From NCBI GenBank assembly GCA_003567135.1, contig PXAI01000013.1:1-25603 (forward strand): DNA of 25,603 bases, read 5' to 3'. The notes beneath the pieces were generated by a model that searched no databases, was not told where the DNA came from, and was given only the letters and a program-made list of their open reading frames with translations. The position numbers were made by a program, and so were the translations under genes. Of the stretch, positions 1 through 8,300 are shown in pieces. How positions within the stretch are numbered: position 1 is the first letter of the stretch; every line of letters begins with the position of its first letter. This DNA is from Balneolia bacterium. GTDB lineage: Bacteria; Bacteroidota; Rhodothermia; Balneolales; Cyclonatronaceae.

Positions 1-50
1 AATAACCGGTGTTTAACCGTGAAACCAAATTTCCCAGGTCATCAACCATT

Positions 51-2918
51 ATGCGAAAAATTTTACTGCTCAGCCTCATCCTGATCACAACATTTTCTTT
101 TACGGATATTTTTGCACAGTCTCAGCTTGCCATTACCGGCACGGTTGTGGAAAAAGAAACGGGAGAGCCCCTGATCGGCGCCAGCGTTCTGTTACTGAAC
201 CCGGCCGACAGTGCCATGGTTCGCGGAACAACGTCTGCCGCTGACGGCTCCTACGTTATCCGGCGGATTGAGCCCGGCGCGTATCTCATGAAAGCCACGT
301 TTTTGGGATTCAGGGTGACATCCCGCGAAATAGAAATTGCTAAGGAATCGAAACACAACGTTAATTTTGAGCTTGAGGAAGATCCGCTGGAACTTGATGA
401 GGTGAGAGTCCGCGCTTTTCAGACGAGAGTTGAGGTTCGCGGAGACACGACAGCATTTAACGCCGACGCCTACCGCCTGAATCCCGATGCCACCGCCGAA
501 GACCTGGTTCGCCGCCTTCCGGGCGTGACCATCGAAGACGGACAGGTTGTGGCGCAGGGCGAGGAAGTTCGCCGCGTTACGGTGGACGGATCAGAGTTTT
601 TCGGGGATGATGCGCGCATTGCTCTTCAAAACCTTCCTGCCGAGATGGTCGGCGAAGTGCAGCTTTTCGATCGCCAAAGCGATCAGGCGCAGTTTACGGG
701 ATTCCGCGATGGGAATACGGAGCGAACGCTGAACATCAGAACCCGTCCCGGCATGAACCGCGGACAGTTCGGGCGATTTTTTGCGGCCGGTGGAACTGAC
801 TCCCGGTATCAGGGCGGAGGAAACTACAATTTTTTCAACGGCTCGCAGCGCGTTACGGTTCTTGGACTCACCAATAATATTAATCAGCAAAACTTTTCGG
901 GCGAGGATCTGGTCGGACTGAACCAGGGTGGCAGAGGCGGCGGTGGAAGGCCGGGAAGATGGGGTGGAGGTGCCGGCCGTGACTTCATGGTTGGAAATCA
1001 GCCGGGCATCAATACGGTGCACTCGTTTGGCGTAAACTACATCGATAAATGGGGCGAAGACTGGGATGTCAACGCCAGCTACTTTTTTAATTTGACGGAC
1101 AACACGAGCGATTCCTTCCGGGAGCGCCAGTTTTTTCCGGGATCAGACGGTGAGCAGCTTTACGATGAAAACTCATTTTCAACCGGCGATAATTTTAACC
1201 ACAGGTTGAACGGGCGCATCACCTGGAATGTGGATGATCGCAACTCATTCATTTTTACTCCGCGCTTCAGTATTCAGGATAATTCCTCTTCCGGACTGCG
1301 TGAAAGCGCAACCTGGGTTGGCGATACCCGCCTGAATCAGCTGAACACAAGTTCTGTCGATAACAGATCGAGTCAGCTGGGCTATGTTACGAATACAAAT
1401 CTACTTTGGCGCCATCGTTTTGAAACAACGGGAAGAACTTTTTCGGCGAATCTTTCGGCAAACGCCAACAACAGAGATGAGGAAAGATTTCAGATCACGG
1501 ATAACTTTTTCTTTGATGAAAATGAGTTTAACCGCGTATTCCGGGATCAGTTCAACGATAACCGGAGCCGCGACTACACGCTCAGCGCGGATTTCTCATA
1601 CACAGAGCCCATCGGTGATCAGCGGCAGCTTTTATTCAGCTACAATCCATCGTTCAGCCGCGATCTGACCGACCGCAGCGCGTTCTTGAGAACCGATGAA
1701 AACGCAGGCTACGACGAACTCGATCCGCTGTTATCCAGCCGATACGATAATCAGGTGATAACGCAGCGGGTCACCACAACCTTCCGCGAAAACTTTACCG
1801 ATAACTTCAGCCTCAATGCAGGCGTGTCGTATCAGTACACCAATTTGTCGGGAGAGCAAACGTTTCCGGCAGAAAGTACGACTTCCAGGAATTACCACAA
1901 CTTCCTGCCCAATGTGGTGCTGACTTATCAGGCTTCGAGAATGAACAGCATCAGGCTGTCGTACAACGCATCAACCCGCACGCCTTCGGCCAATCAGCTG
2001 CAGAACGTTGTTGATGACAATAATCCGATCCAGCTTACAAGCGGGAATCCGGATCTGGATCAGCAGCTTACACACAATTTGAACGCCAGAATCAGATCTG
2101 TAAATCCTGAAACCGGGCGTTCTTTCTTCGGTTTTCTAAGCGCCGGTTATACGCTCGACTACATCGGAAACGCCACGTTCACCACCAACCGCGACACCAC
2201 GTTAGCGAATGGAGTTACCCTAAGGCCCGGTTCGAGGTTGGTCACCCCTGAAAATACCGGCAACGCCTGGAACGCGCGCGCATTTGTGGCCCGCGGGCTC
2301 CCGCTTTCGGCCATCCGCAGTAATCTGAACTTCAGCGGAGGCGTAACATGGAACCGGAATCCGCTGCTGATTAATGATGAGCAGAGCACGGTAAACAGCT
2401 ACGCCATGAACGCCGGATTCTTTATGTCGAGCAACATCAGCCCGAACGTGGATTTCCGTGTTTCATACCGCGGAAGCTACAGCATCACCGATAACAGCCT
2501 GACTGCCGCAATTCAGACCGGCTCGAATACGCAGAGCAGAAATTATTACACGGGTCGCGCCGGTGCCGGATTTAACCTGCTTCCGTGGGGCAGGCTCGTT
2601 CTTGCATCTGACCTCAATCTTACGCACTACTCCGGCCTTGGCGAAGGATTTGACGAAAGCATCGTTTACCTGAATGCCTCCATCGGGTATAAATTTCTGG
2701 AAAACAACGCGGCGGAAGTGCGCTTCACCGTTGTGGATATTTTCGCCCAGAACGACAGCGTAAACCGGAACATCACCGATACGTATATTGAGGATGTCCG
2801 ATTGAACGTGCTTTCCAGATACGCACTGTTAACGTTTACTTATAACCTGAGGTCATTTCAGCAGCAGGGCGAAGAACAGCGACGCGGTCCGGGTTCTTTC
2901 ATGAGAAGGGGCGGATGA
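51..2918 (+). CDS. TonB-dependent-receptor-like outer-membrane beta-barrel protein
   Basis: Predicted 955-residue outer-membrane protein. An upstream GTG at 9 would add 14 residues, but the ATG at 51 is preferred because it places a signal peptide at the very N-terminus (hydrophobic LLLSLILITTFSF, probable cleavage after FA at residue 22). Residues about 26-110 look like a carboxypeptidase-regulatory-like beta-sandwich (GTVVEKETGEPLIGASV). Residues about 115-235 resemble a receptor plug (DLVRRLPGVTIEDG, VTVDGSEFFGDDAR). The rest is a long barrel rich in alternating aromatic strands and Asn/Asp loops, as in the OMP_b-brl_3 (PF14905-type) group. A glycine/arginine-rich loop lies at about 291-310. 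The last aromatic strand (LLTFTYNLRSF) is followed by a Gln/Arg/Gly tail instead of ending the protein. The substrate is unknown, and no SusD-like partner follows, so a glycan-uptake role is not supported. Confidence 0.85.
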   Translation: MRKILLLSLILITTFSFTDIFAQSQLAITGTVVEKETGEPLIGASVLLLNPADSAMVRGTTSAADGSYVIRRIEPGAYLMKATFLGFRVTSREIEIAKESKHNVNFELEEDPLELDEVRVRAFQTRVEVRGDTTAFNADAYRLNPDATAEDLVRRLPGVTIEDGQVVAQGEEVRRVTVDGSEFFGDDARIALQNLPAEMVGEVQLFDRQSDQAQFTGFRDGNTERTLNIRTRPGMNRGQFGRFFAAGGTDSRYQGGGNYNFFNGSQRVTVLGLTNNINQQNFSGEDLVGLNQGGRGGGGRPGRWGGGAGRDFMVGNQPGINTVHSFGVNYIDKWGEDWDVNASYFFNLTDNTSDSFRERQFFPGSDGEQLYDENSFSTGDNFNHRLNGRITWNVDDRNSFIFTPRFSIQDNSSSGLRESATWVGDTRLNQLNTSSVDNRSSQLGYVTNTNLLWRHRFETTGRTFSANLSANANNRDEERFQITDNFFFDENEFNRVFRDQFNDNRSRDYTLSADFSYTEPIGDQRQLLFSYNPSFSRDLTDRSAFLRTDENAGYDELDPLLSSRYDNQVITQRVTTTFRENFTDNFSLNAGVSYQYTNLSGEQTFPAESTTSRNYHNFLPNVVLTYQASRMNSIRLSYNASTRTPSANQLQNVVDDNNPIQLTSGNPDLDQQLTHNLNARIRSVNPETGRSFFGFLSAGYTLDYIGNATFTTNRDTTLANGVTLRPGSRLVTPENTGNAWNARAFVARGLPLSAIRSNLNFSGGVTWNRNPLLINDEQSTVNSYAMNAGFFMSSNISPNVDFRVSYRGSYSITDNSLTAAIQTGSNTQSRNYYTGRAGAGFNLLPWGRLVLASDLNLTHYSGLGEGFDESIVYLNASIGYKFLENNAAEVRFTVVDIFAQNDSVNRNITDTYIEDVRLNVLSRYALLTFTYNLRSFQQQGEEQRRGPGSFMRRGG

Positions 2919-2996
2919 TCAGCTTCTGCCAATTGTAAAACTTATTTCTCCGGCGTGCGTTCATAACTGCGAATGCTACGTCGAACAAATTTTATA

Positions 2997-3695
2997 ATGA
3001 TCCGATTTACAGCCTTAATGGCATTTTTATTTTGCGGAATTTCGGTTGCTAACGCACAGCTTCAACAGGCTTTTGCGGATACTCCCGGAATATCCCCCGA
3101 AATAAAAAATATGACTTCGGGCGAACAAACCAGGAGTTCGCAGTTTGAACCGCTTCTGTTTTCCTCGGTTGGGGTCGGCCCCTCGTTTATCATGCAGCCA
3201 ACCCTGATGCGTAATTTCTGGCATACCGGAGTTGCGGCCGGCGGTTCCATTCAGCTGCAGTTCAGCCCGATGATGGCGATTGAGGTCGGGTTAGCGGTGA
3301 ACGCACACCGGCTGGATACAGGTAAAATTCGTCGTGAACGTGATCCGGATGCTTCGCGGAGAATTTCCTCGGCAGAGTTTGCCCATTTTCACGTGAGCAC
3401 CATTTTTTTCCCGCAGCGTACGTTCGGGATTCTGGAACCCTACTTTAAGATGGGCGTGGGTTACACCGGAGCCGATGTGGAGCCGGTGCCGGGCAACCGT
3501 GATCAAACAAGTGACCTCAGGCGTTTTACCGGTTCTTTCGATGCTTTTTCGTTCTCGGGGGTAATCGGTATGGAAACGCGCGTTTCATCCACGTATTGGC
3601 TATATCTGGAAGGAAATTACACGCACGTTTTTGCCCCCAACCGCGCTGTAATTTTTGCAGGCCTTCACTTTGGCCTCCGAATTCTTGCATTCTGA
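2997..3695 (+). CDS. Small secreted outer-membrane beta-barrel protein, function unknown
   Basis: Predicted 232-residue protein. The ATG at 2997 gives a clean signal peptide (MIRFTALMAFLFCGISVANA, then QL). An in-frame ATG at 2973 would prefix eight charged or polar residues and is less likely. After a short polar stretch, the body shows repeated amphipathic beta-strands with glycine and aromatic residues (VGVGPSFIM, FKMGVGYTG, YLEGNYTHVF). It ends in a strand with a C-terminal Phe (FGLRILAF), the usual C-terminal signature of proteins inserted by BamA. That fits an 8- to 10-strand porin-like or OmpA-like barrel. No peptidoglycan-binding domain is present. It lies about 80 bases after the large outer-membrane protein on the same strand and may be co-transcribed with it. 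No specific function is recognised. Confidence 0.7.
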   Translation: MIRFTALMAFLFCGISVANAQLQQAFADTPGISPEIKNMTSGEQTRSSQFEPLLFSSVGVGPSFIMQPTLMRNFWHTGVAAGGSIQLQFSPMMAIEVGLAVNAHRLDTGKIRRERDPDASRRISSAEFAHFHVSTIFFPQRTFGILEPYFKMGVGYTGADVEPVPGNRDQTSDLRRFTGSFDAFSFSGVIGMETRVSSTYWLYLEGNYTHVFAPNRAVIFAGLHFGLRILAF

Positions 3696-3801
3696 TGCGG
3701 GCGTTGCAGATGCGAACAGAGCGTTTCAGGATGTGCCTGAAAAATTGTAAATTGGCTTTCGCGGCTTTAGAAATTCATCCAATGCTGAATAAAAGTTCAG
3801 A

Positions 3802-5484
3802 ATGAACACAAACTCACAACTCAGGCTGATCCTGCTCACGCTGGGTATCTTCGCGGTACTTGCGCTGACCGTGCTCAACCTCTATTCGATGTACGCGCTG
3901 CATGAGAGTACGGTGAATGAGTCGAAGGAGACGTGGAAAAAGCAGGCTGAGGAATTTGTTCTGAGCGTAAGGTCACGGATTCAGTCGCCGGCCAGGCCGT
4001 TGTCGCGCATTGATATGAGTGATATGCTCAGAAGGCTGAACTACGGTGGTGAACTTCCGGATAGTTTTTTTGAAAGCCTTCGGCAAATGTCGGATGAGCC
4101 GATTTTTTCCGACGTTTTTTTTGTGAGATCAGGTACCGATCCCTGCCGTGATAATACCGGAATAAACTGGTTCAATCCTGAAACGGGAAACCTCGAAATT
4201 ATCCATGAATTTCCTGATGCGGTTTGTGACGGAGTTGGGATTACGCGAACGCGTATGAAGGTGCTCGCTGAGGAGTACAAATGGAATATTCGATTCATCT
4301 ATGATTCTTACAGGACGGCCAACGTAGCGATGTTCAACGCCTCTGATCGTCAAATTGTGGGATATTTGAGTTTACTGATCGACCGCGATTATCTGGTTAA
4401 CGAGTATCTCGCCCGTGAAATTGATAACCGCTTTGGCGCCGGTGAAGAGACCGGAGCAACGTTCTGGCTGCACGACTGGACGAAGCAGGAAGTGCTGGCA
4501 TCCAACAACCCGAACGCCCGGCATGACAGATGGGATCACATCGAGCGGTTCCCGAATATGCTTGAGGACTGGAATATAAAAATCACATTTTCTCAACTTC
4601 CACAGGCCGCGGCCGCCCGGGCTTCGCTGAACCGGAATCTGATTTTTCTTGGCGGGGGCGTTTTCCTGCTGCTTGGCAGTCTGTTGCTGATGTACATCAC
4701 CGCTTATCGCGACCGCCAGCTTTCTATGCGTCAGGCATCATTTCTGGCTAACGTTACGCATGAATTGAAAACACCGCTTGCCGTGATGCAGGCCGCCGGG
4801 GAAAACCTGGAAGATGGCCGCGTGGACAGCCCTGAGCGATTACGATCTTATGGAAAACATATTCATACCGAAGCCGTTCGTTTAAGAAGGATGATCGATA
4901 AACTGCTGGACGTTGCCCGCAACGAAGCCGGCCAGCTTTCGATCAGGAAATCGGCAGTGGATATCAAAGCCCTGACAGAGTCGTTGCTTGAAGAACAGCG
5001 TAACTATTTGAAACAACAAGGATTTGATGTACATTTCAGTAAAGATGAAAATGTTCCTGCCGTTGAGCTGGATTCGAATACTTACGAGACGATTTTCAGC
5101 AATCTGATCGAGAACGCGGTTAAATACAGTACGGATCGGAAATCCATCTCTGTAAAGGTCTACGCCAGAAACAAGTCGGTTTATGTTGAAGTGGAAGATC
5201 AGGGCGTTGGAATTCCCAAGGAATCGCAAAAGTACGTTTTTGAAAAGTTTTACCGGGTTGAGGATACGCTCACGGCCCGGACAAAAGGGCACGGCTTAGG
5301 TCTTGCCATCGTGAAAAATCTCGTTCTTCGTAACGGGGGAACAATTTCACTCAGGAGCGAACATGGTAAAGGATCTGTGTTCATTCTGGAGTTTCCGGCG
5401 TATTCCGGCGAATTTGAAATGAAAAATAACCAACCGGTAAATGGTACCGAAAAGTCTAAATTGAAATCAGAATATGTCTATTAA
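3802..5484 (+). CDS. Membrane-bound sensor histidine kinase
   Basis: 560-residue two-component sensor kinase. Transmembrane segment 1 lies at about 7-33 and segment 2 at about 279-302, enclosing a periplasmic sensor region of about 245 residues of no recognised family. The cytoplasmic part has the HisKA dimerisation helix with phospho-acceptor His320 (FLANVTHELKTPLA), then a HATPase_c domain. Its N-box is NLIENAVKYS (Asn438), G1 is VEDQGVGIP (Asp467), the F-box is FEKFYRVED and G2 is TKGHGLGLA. All catalytic motifs look intact. The only two cysteines, Cys115 and Cys142, both lie in the periplasmic region. The 3' end overlaps the response-regulator start by 11 bases, implying coupled translation and a cognate pair. 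The signal sensed is unknown. Nearest neighbours upstream are two outer-membrane proteins, so an envelope-related signal is possible but not shown. Confidence 0.93.
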   Translation: MNTNSQLRLILLTLGIFAVLALTVLNLYSMYALHESTVNESKETWKKQAEEFVLSVRSRIQSPARPLSRIDMSDMLRRLNYGGELPDSFFESLRQMSDEPIFSDVFFVRSGTDPCRDNTGINWFNPETGNLEIIHEFPDAVCDGVGITRTRMKVLAEEYKWNIRFIYDSYRTANVAMFNASDRQIVGYLSLLIDRDYLVNEYLAREIDNRFGAGEETGATFWLHDWTKQEVLASNNPNARHDRWDHIERFPNMLEDWNIKITFSQLPQAAAARASLNRNLIFLGGGVFLLLGSLLLMYITAYRDRQLSMRQASFLANVTHELKTPLAVMQAAGENLEDGRVDSPERLRSYGKHIHTEAVRLRRMIDKLLDVARNEAGQLSIRKSAVDIKALTESLLEEQRNYLKQQGFDVHFSKDENVPAVELDSNTYETIFSNLIENAVKYSTDRKSISVKVYARNKSVYVEVEDQGVGIPKESQKYVFEKFYRVEDTLTARTKGHGLGLAIVKNLVLRNGGTISLRSEHGKGSVFILEFPAYSGEFEMKNNQPVNGTEKSKLKSEYVY

Positions 5485-6172
5485 AAAAAGAGTACTTATC
5501 GTCGAAGACGAGCCCAGCCTGGTGTTTACACTTAAAGATACACTGGAAAATGAGGGTTATGAAGTAGCAATAGTTGAGGACGGTAAAGAAGCCGTAAATA
5601 TCGTCAAGGATTTTCGTCCCGATCTGATGCTTCTCGATATCATGCTTCCGGGTATGAGCGGTTTCGAGGTGTGTAAGAAGGTTAGGGAGATGAAGATGAA
5701 CTTCCCGATTATTATGCTTACCGCCCGGGATCAGGAGATTGATAAAGTTACAGGCCTGAATATCGGTGCGGATGATTATATCACAAAGCCTTTCGGCGTT
5801 AAGGAACTTCTTGCGAGGATTCAGGCAAGACTTCGTCGCGCAAATACCTACAATAAGCCAGGCCCGATCAACACCGTAAATCTCGGTGATATCCGTGTGG
5901 ATCTTAACGAAAGCAAGGTGATCCATCCGGATAAGGAAGTTGAGCTCACCACCCGCGAAGTTGAGCTGATCCGTTTTCTCGTGGCAAATGCCAACGAGCC
6001 TGTTTCCCGCGATTCACTTCTTGAAAACGTATGGCGCTACGAATTCAGCACCAACACCAGAACCGTGGACGTGCACATTTCCAAGCTCAGAACAAAGATC
6101 GAAACGCACCCTGATGATCCGCGTTATCTCGTAACGCTGCACGGTGTGGGCTACATGATCAAGCTTGCATAA
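5474..6172 (+). CDS. OmpR/PhoB-family response regulator
   Basis: 232-residue DNA-binding response regulator, the probable partner of the kinase it overlaps. The receiver domain (about 5-120) has the acidic pocket EDE at 11-13, phospho-acceptor Asp55 (LMLLDIMLPG), switch Thr83 (MLTA) and Lys105 (ITKPFG). The C-terminal winged-helix domain (about 135-230) has the family features GDIRVDL, LTTREVELIRFL and a recognition-helix region TRTVDVHISKLRTKIE, ending GVGYMIKLA. Phosphorylation by the kinase should control DNA binding at unknown promoters. The ATG lies inside the last four codons of the kinase, in a different frame. The gene is followed by a strong terminator shared with the convergent FMN reductase gene. 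Confidence 0.95.
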   Translation: MSIKKRVLIVEDEPSLVFTLKDTLENEGYEVAIVEDGKEAVNIVKDFRPDLMLLDIMLPGMSGFEVCKKVREMKMNFPIIMLTARDQEIDKVTGLNIGADDYITKPFGVKELLARIQARLRRANTYNKPGPINTVNLGDIRVDLNESKVIHPDKEVELTTREVELIRFLVANANEPVSRDSLLENVWRYEFSTNTRTVDVHISKLRTKIETHPDDPRYLVTLHGVGYMIKLA

Positions 6173-6218
6173 AATCAGAGCCTGACTGTTTTTAGAAAAA
6201 TTCAGGACTCAATGACAT

Positions 6219-6256
6219 AAAAAAATCCCGTTGCCTAATAAGCACGGGATTTTTTA
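6219..6256. terminator. Bidirectional intrinsic terminator between convergent genes
   Basis: Perfect 12-bp stem AAAAAATCCCGT (6220-6231) / ACGGGATTTTTT (6244-6255) around a 12-base loop. Runs of A on the left and T on the right let it work in both directions. It ends the kinase/regulator transcript on + and the FMN reductase transcript on -. Confidence 0.9.
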
Positions 6257-6268
6257 TGGTTTGGTAAC

Positions 6269-6814
6269 CTATCGTTTGTTGACTTCAACAAAACTGGTAA
6301 AGTTTTTCAGCAGGGACTGCATCAGTTTATTCTGAAACTCATCCGTGATTCCTTTTTCAGGATCAAATATTTTGCTCACGCGCTGCAGAAAAACACGCTC
6401 CGGAAACAGAATGGCGTTTCTGTAGTTGCAGATCATCTGAAGCTGCTCTACAGAACGAAGTGCGCCGAACGCCCCGGCTGCCTCACCGACAAACGCGATC
6501 GGCAGTTTTTCAAAAGATTCAGGGAAGGGGAGGTAATCAATAAAGAATTTCAGCACGCCCGGAAATGATCCGTTGTACTCGGGAACAACCATCAGGAGGC
6601 CGTCGGTGTCGAGTAATTCTTCGTTAAATTTTTTCACTGAAGGAATATCCTGGCCATATTTTCCCCCGATAATATCCTCAAACGGGTAATCTTCGAGTGA
6701 TACAATGTTTACGTTGGCGCCGTGACTCTCGAGAACAGGCTTAATGTATTCTGAAACTTTGAGGGCCATCGAGCCCGGTCGATCTGTTCCGCTGAGTATG
6801 GTTATTTTAGGCAT
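6269..6814 (-). CDS. NAD(P)H-dependent FMN reductase (flavodoxin-like)
   Basis: 181-residue cytoplasmic flavoprotein of the NADPH-dependent FMN reductase family. The N-terminal beta-strand is followed by the phosphate-binding loop SGTDRPGS (8-15), which binds FMN phosphate. The second signature, PEYNGSFPG (78-86) followed by VLKFFIDYL, forms the flavin-ring loop. Later GEAAGAFGALRS (110-121) is also typical. Length is normal for the family. Members reduce FMN, quinones, azo dyes or metal ions such as chromate; the substrate cannot be told from sequence. It is the last gene of a - strand run, about 100 bases after rarA, and may have its own promoter in that gap. Confidence 0.9.
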   Translation of the reverse strand: MPKITILSGTDRPGSMALKVSEYIKPVLESHGANVNIVSLEDYPFEDIIGGKYGQDIPSVKKFNEELLDTDGLLMVVPEYNGSFPGVLKFFIDYLPFPESFEKLPIAFVGEAAGAFGALRSVEQLQMICNYRNAILFPERVFLQRVSKIFDPEKGITDEFQNKLMQSLLKNFTSFVEVNKR

Positions 6815-6913
6815 AATAGTTAAGAGTGATTTTTTGGTGTAAGATTTACTTGTTCAAACAAATAATATACGGATCATCGTTCCGGATATGAACCGGAATC
6901 GGTAACACAAACA

Positions 6914-8269
6914 CTAACGACTTTTTTTAAGTTCACGCAATCGCTCATTCAGCCGGGATTCAACCGCGCTGTGTCCCTGTTCGTACCATCGCGACCCGCT
7001 ATTGTGCAAATCATCTGGAAGATATTGCTGTTCAACCCAGTTTCCGGGATGATCGTGAGGGTAGATGTAGCTGTCTGAAAAGTTTTCTTCGCCGGTATAG
7101 TTTGATTTTAGCTTGTTGGCCGTTTTATCCTTTAAATGCGGAGGCACGCCCGAAATCCCTTTTTTTCGGATATGATCGAGTACGCCAAAAATAGCCTTGG
7201 TTGTATTACTTTTCGGGCAGAGGCTGAGATACAAGCAGCAGTGGGATAAAAAATAGAGCCCCTCAGGCATCCCGCACTTTCTGAACGCTTCAAAGGATGC
7301 GTTTACAAGCTCAAGTGCTTTTGGCTCGGCAAGGCCGATATCTTCGGAAGCAAAAATCAGCATACGGCGGAAGATAAATACGGGATCTTCGCCGCCTTCC
7401 AGCATGGCGCACATCCAGTAAAGAGCCGCATCGGGATCAGATCCCCGCATCGACTTGATGAAAGCAGATGCGTAATGATAATGTTCATCGCCCTGTCCGG
7501 CGTAGCGCACCACGCGTTTTTGAATCGAATCCTGAGCTACTTCTATCGTAATATGCCGCGTGCCGTTTTCATCCGGGTCAGTAGTTTTAACGGCCATTTC
7601 AAACGCGTTCAGGGCATTGCGGATATCACCGCTGGCGTATTCGGCGAAATGGTTTAGTGCGTCGTCATCCACCTTAACCTGAAATTCGCCAAGTCCGCGT
7701 TCCTCATCTGAAATGGCGCGTTCAAGCAGGGTGATAATATCCTGAACATCAAATGGCTGAAGTTCGAAAAGCTGACAACGGGAAAGAAGAGGTCCGACTA
7801 AAGAGTAAAACGGATTTTCTGTCGTAGCGCCGATGAGCGTCAGAAGTCCGGATTCGATGTGCGGGAGGAGAGCATCCTGCTGCGCCTTGTTCCAGCGGTG
7901 AATTTCATCCACAAAAAGGATGGTTCGTTTGCCGGAAACCTGGTTTCGGGCCTGCGCTTCCTCAACCACTTTACGCAGTTCTTTTACGCCGTCGAGTACC
8001 GCGTTTAGCGTGGTAAACGAGGCATCAATTTCGTGGGAGATTACGTGCGCCAGCGTGGTTTTTCCGGAACTCGGCGGCCCGTAAAAAATCACGGAGCCGA
8101 TATTCCCGCTCAGAATCATGCGCCGCAGAAGTTTTCCTTCACCGATAATTTCCTGCTGTCCCGCGTATTCTTCGATAGAGCGGGGGCGCATCCGCGTAGC
8201 GAGGGGCTGATTTTTTATGTTCGCGGGCCGGGCATTTCTGCTTTCACCCGGCTCGTTAAACAAATCCAT
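6914..8269 (-). CDS. rarA: Replication-associated recombination protein A (AAA+ ATPase)
   Basis: 451-residue RarA/MgsA (WRNIP1) homologue, a clamp-loader-like AAA+ ATPase acting at stalled replication forks. Seen: PLATRMRPRSIEEYAGQQ (22-39), Walker A GPPSSGKTT (64-72), Walker B ILFVDEIH with Asp121/Glu122, sensor 1 GATTENP (147-153) and a putative arginine finger in LLSRCQ (Arg164). The C-terminal half carries the family block LYWMCAMLEGGEDPVFIFRR and the region around GVPPHLKDKTANKLK and YIYPHDHPG that typifies full-length RarA tetramers. The start MDLFNEP resembles other family members. It follows the carboxylase gene by about 31 bases, so is probably co-transcribed; no functional link to its neighbours is evident. 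Confidence 0.96.
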   Translation of the reverse strand: MDLFNEPGESRNARPANIKNQPLATRMRPRSIEEYAGQQEIIGEGKLLRRMILSGNIGSVIFYGPPSSGKTTLAHVISHEIDASFTTLNAVLDGVKELRKVVEEAQARNQVSGKRTILFVDEIHRWNKAQQDALLPHIESGLLTLIGATTENPFYSLVGPLLSRCQLFELQPFDVQDIITLLERAISDEERGLGEFQVKVDDDALNHFAEYASGDIRNALNAFEMAVKTTDPDENGTRHITIEVAQDSIQKRVVRYAGQGDEHYHYASAFIKSMRGSDPDAALYWMCAMLEGGEDPVFIFRRMLIFASEDIGLAEPKALELVNASFEAFRKCGMPEGLYFLSHCCLYLSLCPKSNTTKAIFGVLDHIRKKGISGVPPHLKDKTANKLKSNYTGEENFSDSYIYPHDHPGNWVEQQYLPDDLHNSGSRWYEQGHSAVESRLNERLRELKKSR

Positions 8270-8300
8270 AATGTTGGGTTTCTGAAGCCGTTGCTAAAGA

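Noticed and set aside
9..50. GTG start giving a 14-residue extension of the first outer-membrane protein
   Set aside because: It would bury the signal peptide behind a polar stretch; the ATG at 51 fits better.
3724..3742. Hairpin TTTCAGG / CCTGAAA after the small barrel gene as a terminator
   Set aside because: The stem is perfect but only 7 bp, with no T-run; too weak to call.
3596..3805. A 69-codon + frame between the small barrel protein and the kinase
   Set aside because: It begins inside the barrel gene in another frame and its sequence has no family or signal features.
5456..5926. A 156-codon frame on the - strand
   Set aside because: Antisense to the response regulator, with no domain and no plausible context.
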